A DNA stretch of 12,644 nucleotides, from NCBI GenBank assembly GCA_031119195.1, contig JAVHYG010000040.1, positions 1 to 12,644 of the forward strand, read 5' to 3'. This document shows, one piece after another, positions 6,953-12,644 of this stretch. Origin of the DNA: Rickettsiella sp. GTDB lineage: Bacteria; Pseudomonadota; Gammaproteobacteria; Diplorickettsiales; Diplorickettsiaceae. The stretch's first letter is position 1. Every line of letters starts with the position of its first letter. Both the position numbers and the translations under genes were made by a program. Below the pieces are notes generated by a model. It saw only the letters and a program-made list of their open reading frames with translations. It was not told the origin of the DNA and made no database searches.

Positions 6953-8146
6953 TTAATTTAGGTTTTCAAATGCTTCTTTTAGTTGATTTAGCGCTTTATT
7001 TAAGATTAATTGATCAATCGCAAAGGAAAGTCGCAAATAACCAGGCGCGCCAAAGGCTGAGCCTGGAACCGTAGCAATGTTGGCCTTTTCAAGCAAATAG
7101 TCAGCGAGTTTATAATCATCGCTAAATGCTTTATTTTTCCCAATAAAACTTTCACATGAAGGAAAACAATAGAATGCTCCTACGGCAGGTAAACATTTTA
7201 TGCCCGGAATGTTATTAAGCCCTTCAGAAAAAAAGGTATGTCTTTTTTGGTAAATTTTATTCATTCCTTGCACACAAGATTGATTGCCAGTCAATGCAGC
7301 TTCTGCTGCTTTTTGTGCAATAGAGTTGGGGTTGGAAGTACTTTGCGATTGAATATTTGCCATCGCTTTAATCAGTTCTTTAGGTCCGGCTGTATAGCCA
7401 ATGCGCCAGCCGGTCATCGCATAAGCTTTTGAGCAGCCATTTAACACAAGTGTTCGACTATATAGTTCAGAACAGACGTTAATAATATTTTCAAAAGGCT
7501 GTTTCCCCCAGTAAATATGTTCATATATATCATCGGTGAGGATAAGAACCTGTGGTTTTCCTACTAAAACCTTAGCAAGTTCAAGGAGCTCTTCACGCGA
7601 ATAAACCATTCCTGTTGGATTTGAGGGACTATTAATGATAAATAGGCGTGTTTTATCTGTAATAGCTTCGCTTAGCTGTTGCGGGGTTATTTTTAATTTT
7701 TGTTCAATAGAAGTTGGAATATAGATCGGTTTAGCTTCAGCGAGTAATGCCATATCGGGGTAGGAAACCCAATAAGGGGCGGGAATGATGACTTCGTCGT
7801 TTGGATTGAGTAGGGCTTGCATGAGATTGTAAATACTTTGCTTAGCGCCACTAGAGACAATAATTTGTTCAGTTTGGTAATCTAATTTATTTTCTTTTTT
7901 AAACTTATCAATTATGGCTTTCTTAAGGCTGGGAATACCATCAACCGCTGTGTATTTGGTGAAGCCTTGGTCTAATGCTTGATGAGCGGCTCGTTTAATA
8001 AATTCAGGAGTATCGAAATCAGGTTCGCCAACAGTCAGGTTAATAATAGGCTTACCTGAAGCTTTTAAACGGTTGGCTTCAGCAGAAAGCCTTAGAGTAG
8101 GTGAAGGTTTTATTTGCGTGACACGTCGTGAAAGGGTTATTGTCAT
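6953..8146 (-). CDS. Aspartate-type aminotransferase, class I PLP fold (subgroup Ib)
   Basis: Transfers an amino group between aspartate (or a related amino acid) and 2-oxoglutarate using pyridoxal phosphate, in the cytoplasm. The 397-residue length is normal. Visible signatures are LTVGEPDFDTP (37-47), the PLP-stacking Trp126 in APYW, SPSNPTG with Asn176 (173-179), TDDIYE with Asp205 and Tyr208, the Schiff-base Lys240 in CSKAYAMTGWR, Arg248, and substrate-carboxylate Arg372 in GYLRLSFA. These place it in the bacterial Ib group (Thermus/Rickettsia-like) rather than with E. coli AspC. Some Ib enzymes also act on prephenate, so substrate range is uncertain. The ATG at 8146 has no clear Shine-Dalgarno. 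The gene diverges from the DUF1640 gene and uvrB; an aminotransferase divergent from uvrB also occurs in Pseudomonas. Confidence 0.93.
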   Translation of the reverse strand: MTITLSRRVTQIKPSPTLRLSAEANRLKASGKPIINLTVGEPDFDTPEFIKRAAHQALDQGFTKYTAVDGIPSLKKAIIDKFKKENKLDYQTEQIIVSSGAKQSIYNLMQALLNPNDEVIIPAPYWVSYPDMALLAEAKPIYIPTSIEQKLKITPQQLSEAITDKTRLFIINSPSNPTGMVYSREELLELAKVLVGKPQVLILTDDIYEHIYWGKQPFENIINVCSELYSRTLVLNGCSKAYAMTGWRIGYTAGPKELIKAMANIQSQSTSNPNSIAQKAAEAALTGNQSCVQGMNKIYQKRHTFFSEGLNNIPGIKCLPAVGAFYCFPSCESFIGKNKAFSDDYKLADYLLEKANIATVPGSAFGAPGYLRLSFAIDQLILNKALNQLKEAFENLN

Positions 8147-8195
8147 AAAAATAGCTTAGTTGTGTTTTAGTTACGGTTTAATGGTGGTTGTTATT

Positions 8196-8225
8196 ATTAT
8201 CGATGAGGAATTAATAATAAATCAA
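8196..8225 (-). promoter_or_regulatory. Candidate promoter for the aminotransferase gene
   Basis: On the minus strand, TTGATT (8225-8220) and GATAAT (8201-8196) are separated by 18 bp, 4/6 and 5/6 to consensus. Transcription would begin about 43 nt upstream of the ATG at 8146. The next 60 bp contain small dyads (TCTGC-ATTAA-GCAGA at 8236-8250, overlapped by ATTAA/TTAAT at 8241-8255) that could be a regulator site. Weak, by eye. Confidence 0.35.
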
Positions 8226-8352
8226 ACTAAGTTGTTCTGCATTAAGCAGATTAATCTCTGGATAGTAGATTTAACTTTATTATTTTATTTGAGTATTAAA
8301 CCGATTAAATTTAATAGTAATTAAGTCTATACTACATGTGTATAGCGTAGGC

Positions 8353-8361
8353 TGCTATAAA
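8353..8361 (+). promoter_or_regulatory. Candidate extended -10 promoter for the DUF1640 gene
   Basis: TGCTATAAA is an extended -10 element with no good -35 box. An alternative is TATACT at 8328-8333 with a weak TTAAAT 17 bp upstream (8305-8310), which lies in a perfect 12-bp palindrome ATTAAATTTAAT (8304-8315). Either would give a 25-55 nt leader before the GTG at 8393. Confidence 0.3.
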
Positions 8362-8392
8362 TCGTAGAAAAAAAATAAAAGGAGATTTAAAT

Positions 8393-8803
8393 GTGAGGCA
8401 AAAAGCATATGTGTTTGATACATTTCAGTATGTTAAAGAGTTAACAAAAGTAGGATTTCAACCAAAACAAGCGGAGGTACAAGTCAAACTTATGGCTGAA
8501 TTAGTAAATCAGACATTATGTACGCGAGAAGATTTGGAGAGATCTGAAGGAAGGCTTTCTTATAGATTATATGATTTGGATGTAAAAGTTGAAAGCGTTA
8601 AAAGAGATTTGGAAATAAAAATTAAAGATCTAGATGTGAAAATTGAAAGTGTTAGAAGAGATCTCGAAGTAAAACTTGAAAGCCTAAAAAAGGATTTGAC
8701 TCTACAAATCAGCCAAGCAAAACATGAGATGATTAAATGGTTAATAGGTACCTCTATAGCGGGTTTAAGTGTGATGTTTACATTGATGAAATTTTTGCTT
8801 TAA
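8393..8803 (+). CDS. DUF1640 (CCDC90/MCUR1-like) coiled-coil protein with C-terminal membrane anchor
   Basis: The 136-residue product begins with a short segment typical of DUF1640 proteins (FDTFQYVKELTKVGF, 8-22, then KQAEVQVKLM). A long charged coiled coil follows at about 45-112, and one hydrophobic helix at 114-136 ends the chain, so it probably sits in a membrane by its C-terminus with the coil exposed. The coil contains an 18-residue duplication (61-78 and 79-96). The start is GTG at 8393, with GGAG 8 nt upstream; an ATG two bases earlier reads ATG-TGA and stops at once. The family is known from bacteria and from mitochondrial proteins linked to the calcium uniporter; the bacterial function is unknown. 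The gene lies between the aminotransferase and uvrB. Family assignment is by pattern. Confidence 0.8.
   Translation: MRQKAYVFDTFQYVKELTKVGFQPKQAEVQVKLMAELVNQTLCTREDLERSEGRLSYRLYDLDVKVESVKRDLEIKIKDLDVKIESVRRDLEVKLESLKKDLTLQISQAKHEMIKWLIGTSIAGLSVMFTLMKFLL
8573..8680 (+). repeat. Two tandem 54-bp units inside the DUF1640 gene
   Basis: Units 8573-8626 and 8627-8680 match at 43 of 54 bases (about 80%) and at 13 of 18 residues; the protein differences are conservative except one Lys/Glu. The 18-residue period (11+7) preserves the coiled-coil register. Confidence 0.8.
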
Positions 8804-8805
8804 GG

Positions 8806-8895
8806 TTATGTTCCCTTGAGGCCTTCATCGTGCCAAATGACGACATCACTAACGTACTTACTTTCATTATTGTAGGTATAGGGCCAGGGCCCCAT
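8806..8895 (-). pseudogene. Possible relic: 29-codon antisense reading frame filling the spacer before uvrB
   Basis: The minus strand reads ATG at 8895 to TAA at 8806, starting MGPWPYTYNNESKYV and ending WHDEGLKGT. The residue mix (two Trp, three Tyr, balanced charge) looks protein-like, and the stretch is about 48% GC, well above its neighbours, with C/G-rich third positions. Upstream in frame a stop is met within uvrB after nine codons, so no longer gene survives. It may be the C-terminal stub of a lost gene, a tiny real gene, or chance. I do not recognise the sequence. Confidence 0.2.
8881..8892 (+). promoter_or_regulatory. GC hairpin over the uvrB ribosome-binding site
   Basis: GGGC-CAGG-GCCC can form a four-pair GC stem immediately before the uvrB ATG (8894). 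It includes the only Shine-Dalgarno-like AGGG (8886-8889), partly in the loop and partly in the stem. This could lower or gate translation initiation. No LexA-type CTG-N10-CAG box is visible in 8804-8893. Confidence 0.35.
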
Positions 8896-10903
8896 GTCTA
8901 AATACTTTGTATTAGTTTCAGATTATAAACCAGCAGGAGATCAACCTCAGGCAATAAAAGGGCTGCTAAAAGGTTTAGAAGCGGGTTTAGCGCATCTAAT
9001 ATTACTTGGTGTAACAGGTTCTGGAAAGACATTTAGCGTTGCGCATGTAATACAAAAGATGCAGCGACCCGCACTTGTTTTGGCACCCAATAAAACATTG
9101 GCGGCGCAATTATATGGTGAAATGCGTGCCTTTTTCCCTAATAATGCCGTGGAATATTTTGTTTCTTATTATGATTATTATCAGCCTGAAGCTTATGTTC
9201 CCAGTTCAGATACTTACATTGAAAAAGACGCTGCTGTGAATGAGCATATCGAACAAATGCGTTTGTCAGCAACAAAATCGTTATTAGAGCGACGCGATGT
9301 CATTATTGTAGCAACTGTTTCAGCTATTTATGGATTAGGTGATCCAAATACCTATATTAATATGATGTTACACGTTCGTCGTGGTGATCAAGTGGATCAG
9401 CGTTTTATTTTACGACGTCTAGCCGAATTGCAATATACACGCAACGATACTGATTTTCGCCGTGCAACGTATCGCGTTCGTGGTGATATTATTGATATAT
9501 ATCCAGCAGAATCTGCTGAAGAAGCAGTACGCATTGAATTGCTCGATGATGAAATAGAAAATTTAAGTTATTTTGATCCGCTGACTGGTGAAGTATTAAG
9601 ACGCGTACCTCGGTTAACTATTTATCCAAAAACACATTACGCAACACCGCGAGAACGTATTCTAGAAGCAATAGAGTCAATTAAACTAGAATTGAAAGAG
9701 CGTTTAGTACAACTCAAAGCAGCAAATAAACTGGTGGAATACCAACGTTTGGAGCAGCGTACACAATTGGATATTGAGATGTTGTATGAATTGGGCTATT
9801 GCAATGGTATTGAAAATTATTCTCGGTATTTGTCAGCACGTGAAGTTGGACAACCACCTCCCACTTTATTGGATTATTTGCCCAGCGATAGCTTATTAGT
9901 AATTGATGAATCGCATGTAACCGTACCGCAGTTAGGCGCTATGTTTAAAGGTGATCGTTCACGTAAAGAAAACTTAGTAGAATACGGTTTTCGTTTGCCT
10001 TCCGCTTTAGATAATCGTCCTTTGCAATTTCAGGAATTTTCTGATTTTTCATTACAAACAATTTACGTCTCTGCCACGCCTGGAGCTTATGAATTAGAAA
10101 ATTCAGGTGCGGTAGTTGAACAAGTTGTTCGGCCCACGGGTTTGGTCGATCCAATGATTGAGGTTCGTCCCGTAGCAACGCAAGTAGATGATCTACTTTC
10201 TGAAATTCATCAGCGTGTTTTATTGAAAGAACGCGTATTAGTGACAACATTAACCAAGCGTTTAGCTGAAGATTTAACAGAATACTTTGCTGAACATAAC
10301 ATAAAAGTACGTTATTTACATTCTGATATTGATACGGTTGAACGTGTCGAGATTATTCGTGATCTTCGTTTAGGTCGGTTTGATGTGTTAGTGGGAATTA
10401 ATTTGTTGCGCGAAGGGCTGGATATGCCAGAGGTATCCTTAGTTGCCATATTGGATGCGGACAAAGAAGGTTTTTTACGTTCCGAACGTTCTTTAATACA
10501 AACTATTGGTAGGGCAGCGCGGCATATTCATGGCTGCGCTATTCTTTATGCAGATAAAATAACTGGTTCTATGGAACGTGCGATTTCAGAGACAGAGCGT
10601 CGTCGTGAAAAGCAACAAGCCTATAATAAAAAACATCATATTACTCCCAAGGGAATTGCTAAAGCTGTGTATGATATTCTAGAAGGTGCGCGCTCTGATG
10701 TTTCAACTAATAAGGAATATCTACTTAAGGTGGCTGAAGAACAAGCACATTATGCCGCTTTACCGCCAGAAGAACTTGCGAAAAGAATCAAACAATTAGA
10801 ACGAGAAATGCTGAGTCATGCTAAAAATCTACAATTTGAAGATGCTGCTAAAGTAAGGGACAAACTAAAACTTCTCAAAGAAAAAATTATAGGTCTGGAT
10901 TAA
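8894..10903 (+). CDS. uvrB: UvrABC excision nuclease subunit B
   Basis: UvrB is the damage-verifying helicase-like subunit of nucleotide excision repair: UvrA loads it on DNA, it inserts a beta-hairpin at the lesion, then recruits UvrC. The 669-residue protein is nearly full family length (E. coli 673) and highly conserved. Visible parts are Walker A GVTGSGKT (39-46), the beta-hairpin YYDYYQPEAYVPSSD with Tyr92, 93, 95 and 96, the DESH box (Asp338-Glu339), helicase motifs VLVTTLTKR and QTIGRAAR, and the C-terminal UVR coiled-coil domain (about 630-665, NLQFEDAAKVRD) that contacts UvrC. The ATG at 8894 fits the family N-terminus. The gene follows the DUF1640 gene by 90 bp in the same direction and precedes tRNA-Val. 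No LexA box was found, so SOS control is not evident. Confidence 0.99.
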   Translation: MSKYFVLVSDYKPAGDQPQAIKGLLKGLEAGLAHLILLGVTGSGKTFSVAHVIQKMQRPALVLAPNKTLAAQLYGEMRAFFPNNAVEYFVSYYDYYQPEAYVPSSDTYIEKDAAVNEHIEQMRLSATKSLLERRDVIIVATVSAIYGLGDPNTYINMMLHVRRGDQVDQRFILRRLAELQYTRNDTDFRRATYRVRGDIIDIYPAESAEEAVRIELLDDEIENLSYFDPLTGEVLRRVPRLTIYPKTHYATPRERILEAIESIKLELKERLVQLKAANKLVEYQRLEQRTQLDIEMLYELGYCNGIENYSRYLSAREVGQPPPTLLDYLPSDSLLVIDESHVTVPQLGAMFKGDRSRKENLVEYGFRLPSALDNRPLQFQEFSDFSLQTIYVSATPGAYELENSGAVVEQVVRPTGLVDPMIEVRPVATQVDDLLSEIHQRVLLKERVLVTTLTKRLAEDLTEYFAEHNIKVRYLHSDIDTVERVEIIRDLRLGRFDVLVGINLLREGLDMPEVSLVAILDADKEGFLRSERSLIQTIGRAARHIHGCAILYADKITGSMERAISETERRREKQQAYNKKHHITPKGIAKAVYDILEGARSDVSTNKEYLLKVAEEQAHYAALPPEELAKRIKQLEREMLSHAKNLQFEDAAKVRDKLKLLKEKIIGLD

Positions 10904-11087
10904 GCAGTTGCATCCATAAAACAAGAATGCTATTTTCTTTCCTCTTAAAATTTAATTTATAAATCTAATCGTACGTTTTTTTAAGTTAGTAATGTACTTT
11001 GCTTAGGGATGCTGGAAACGACGGCGGAATCCGGAAATAATTTTATATGGAAAGCTCTATTCTAGTGTGCGATTAGTGATTGATTGC
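10904..11087. other. Intergenic stretch between uvrB and tRNA-Val
   Basis: A 184-bp AT-rich gap with no supported gene and no clear promoter or terminator. A run of seven T follows the self-complementary CGTACG near 10970, but no proper stem-loop precedes it. Within the gap, 11006-11034 is a GC-rich islet (19 of 29 bases) containing CGGA-A-TCCG, possibly the remnant of a dispersed repeat. Confidence 0.4.
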
Positions 11088-11162
11088 AGGCACGTAGCTC
11101 AGTGGTAGAGCACCACCTTGACATGGTGGTGGTCGGTGGTTCGATCCCACTCGTGCCTACCA
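11088..11162 (+). tRNA. tRNA-Val (anticodon GAC)
   Basis: A complete cloverleaf can be drawn: acceptor AGGCACG (11088-11094) with CGTGCCT (11152-11158), D stem GCTC/GAGC, anticodon stem CCACC/GGTGG around loop TTGACAT with GAC at 11120-11122, T stem GGTGG/CCACT with loop TTCGATC, discriminator A at 11159 and an encoded CCA (11160-11162). It reads GUC and GUU valine codons. It lies 40 bp before thrS in the same direction and may share its transcript. Confidence 0.97.
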
Positions 11163-11202
11163 ACTATTAAAATGATACGAGCGCAAGCAATTAGAAGTTT
11201 TT

Positions 11203-12644
11203 ATGCCAATTATCACACTACCAGATGCCACTCAACGTACTTTTTCTGAGCCTTTAACTATTGCTCAAGTTGCTGAGCAAATCAGTCCCAATTTATTAAA
11301 AGCAGCTATAGCTGCAGAAGTGGATGGGCAATTGGTTGATTTATCTTATTTTATTGAATCTAATATATCGTTACGTATTCTCACAGAACGTGATCCAAAA
11401 TCATTGAACATAGTTCGGCATTCTACTGCTCATTTACTTGCACATGCGGTTAAACAATTATTTCCTCAAGCACAAGTAACAATTGGTCCTGTAATAGAAA
11501 ATGGATTTTATTATGATTTTGCTTTTGAACGTTCCTTTACAGCAGATGATCTTGATCTAATAGAAAAAAAGATGAAGGATTTGGTGAAGCAAGCGCTTCC
11601 AGTGGAGCGTTTTACACTTTCTAGAAAGGAAGCGATTGCATTGTTTCGTGATATAGGTGAAGAATATAAATCAAAAATTATTGAAGAAATTCCTGAGGAC
11701 AAAGTGTTATCGTTTTATCAAGAAGGAGACTTTATTGATCTTTGCCGCGGACCGCATGTGCCTAACACAAACAAACTCAAGGTGTTTAAATTAACACACG
11801 TTGCAGGCGCTTATTGGCGGGGCGATGCAAAAAATGCGATGTTGCAACGCATTTATGGAACAGCTTGGCTTACGAAGAATGATTTGGCTGCTTATTTAAA
11901 GCGCCTTGAGGAAGCAGAAAAAAGAGACCATCGTAAGTTGGCAAAACAATTAGATTTGTATCATATTCAAGAAGAAGCGCCGGGCATGATATTTTGGCAT
12001 CCGAAAGGCTGGACTATTTATCAGCTGGTTGAACAATATATCCGATCACGCCTCGCTAAATGTGGATATCAGGAAATACGGACTCCTCAATTATTAGCGC
12101 GTCAATTATGGGAAGAGTCAGGTCACTGGGATAAATTTTTTAAAGAGATGTTTACTACTGCGTCTGAGAATACTGAGTTTGCAGTGAAACCCATGAGCTG
12201 TCCTGGACATATTCAAGTATTCAATCAAGGTTTGAAGAGTTATCGTGACCTTCCTTTACGGTTTTCTGAGTTTGGATCTTGTCATCGCAATGAGCCTTCG
12301 GGTGCACTACATGGGTTGATGCGGGTGCGTGGTTTTGTTCAAGATGATGCGCATATTTTCTGTACTGAAGAGCAGATCCAGTCCGAGGTTAGTGCTTTTA
12401 TTGACTTACTTTATGAGGTTTATGCGGGTTTTGGCTTTAAGGAAATTCTGCTTAAATTAGCTACTCGTCCAGAGGTGCGCGTAGGATCAGATGAAAGTTG
12501 GGATAAAGCAGAGCAGGCTTTAGTGCAGGCTTTAAATGGAAAAAATCTTAAATGGAGTTTTTCTCCAGGTGAGGGGGCTTTTTATGGACCCAAAATTGAA
12601 TTTTCTTTAAAAGATTGCTTGGGTCGTGTGTGGCAATGTGGTAC
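11203..12644 (+). CDS. thrS: Threonyl-tRNA synthetase, 5' part (3' end outside window)
   Basis: ThrRS charges tRNA-Thr with threonine and hydrolyses mischarged Ser-tRNA-Thr. The frame stays open to the window edge, giving 480 residues of a family near 640. Domains in order: TGS (1-60, MPIITLPDAT..), the editing domain with HSTAHLLAH (His73, His77) and CRGPH (Cys181, His185), then the class II catalytic core with motif 1, PMSCPGH (zinc ligand Cys333), motif 2 RNEPSG (Arg362) and DDAHIF (zinc ligand His384). The third zinc ligand, motif 3 and the anticodon-binding domain lie beyond the edge. ATG at 11203 matches the family start; only a weak AGAAG precedes it. In relatives this gene heads thrS-infC-rpmI-rplT, expected to the right. 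E. coli thrS represses its own translation through a tRNA-like leader; the 40-nt spacer here looks too short for such a leader unless the adjacent tRNA takes part. Confidence 0.98.
   Translation, partial: MPIITLPDATQRTFSEPLTIAQVAEQISPNLLKAAIAAEVDGQLVDLSYFIESNISLRILTERDPKSLNIVRHSTAHLLAHAVKQLFPQAQVTIGPVIENGFYYDFAFERSFTADDLDLIEKKMKDLVKQALPVERFTLSRKEAIALFRDIGEEYKSKIIEEIPEDKVLSFYQEGDFIDLCRGPHVPNTNKLKVFKLTHVAGAYWRGDAKNAMLQRIYGTAWLTKNDLAAYLKRLEEAEKRDHRKLAKQLDLYHIQEEAPGMIFWHPKGWTIYQLVEQYIRSRLAKCGYQEIRTPQLLARQLWEESGHWDKFFKEMFTTASENTEFAVKPMSCPGHIQVFNQGLKSYRDLPLRFSEFGSCHRNEPSGALHGLMRVRGFVQDDAHIFCTEEQIQSEVSAFIDLLYEVYAGFGFKEILLKLATRPEVRVGSDESWDKAEQALVQALNGKNLKWSFSPGEGAFYGPKIEFSLKDCLGRVWQCG

Noticed and set aside
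7238..7432. A plus-strand open frame of 64 codons
   Set aside because: Antisense to the aminotransferase active-site region.
8237..8249. CTG-N7-CAG resembling a LexA box
   Set aside because: The spacing is 7 instead of the 10 required by the gammaproteobacterial LexA box, and it is nearer the aminotransferase than uvrB.
9945..10250. A minus-strand open frame of 101 codons
   Set aside because: Antisense to conserved uvrB helicase sequence.
11511..11702. A minus-strand open frame of 63 codons
   Set aside because: Antisense to the thrS editing domain.

Overview
The window is about 12.6 kb of AT-rich bacterial chromosome. Housekeeping proteins (ParC, UvrB, bL31, ThrS, DsbD) look clearly gammaproteobacterial. 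The base composition, a DUF1640-type coiled-coil gene, an MFS transporter with a Tyr-rich first helix and a lipid A deacylase-like protein together suggest a host-associated member of the Legionellales (Coxiella / Rickettsiella / Legionella relatives). That placement is an inference from protein resemblance; no rRNA gene is present to confirm it.

Layout, left to right. (1) The 3' two thirds of dsbD on the plus strand, cut by the window edge. (2) A 264-bp gap holding a 147-bp imperfect inverted repeat that could be a small non-autonomous element. (3) On the minus strand, parC followed 4 bp later by an EamA/DMT transporter, with a plausible promoter just before parC. (4) On the minus strand, a short PagL-like lipid A 3-O-deacylase gene with a TTG start. 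(5) Diverging from it, rpmE (bL31) behind an extended -10 promoter, then an MFS permease. (6) On the minus strand, a class I aspartate-type aminotransferase. (7) Diverging from it, a small DUF1640 coiled-coil/membrane protein with an internal 54-bp duplication. (8) uvrB, with a 48% GC spacer before it that carries a 29-codon antisense reading frame. (9) tRNA-Val(GAC), and 40 bp later thrS, cut by the right edge.

Most of the window is core genome: topoisomerase IV decatenation, nucleotide excision repair, translation (tRNA-Val, ThrS, bL31), periplasmic disulfide reduction and amino acid metabolism. The accessory elements are the inverted repeat, the PagL-like enzyme, the two transporters and the DUF1640 gene placed between the aminotransferase and uvrB.

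I found no rRNA, CRISPR array, intact insertion sequence or phage gene. No clear multi-gene undescribed system is present. The best leads are the 147-bp palindromic element, the relic-like antisense frame and GC hairpin at the uvrB start, the non-canonical Gly-Pro at the quinolone-determining site of ParC, the Asp-for-Glu change in the PagL-like enzyme, and the shortened membrane domain of DsbD.
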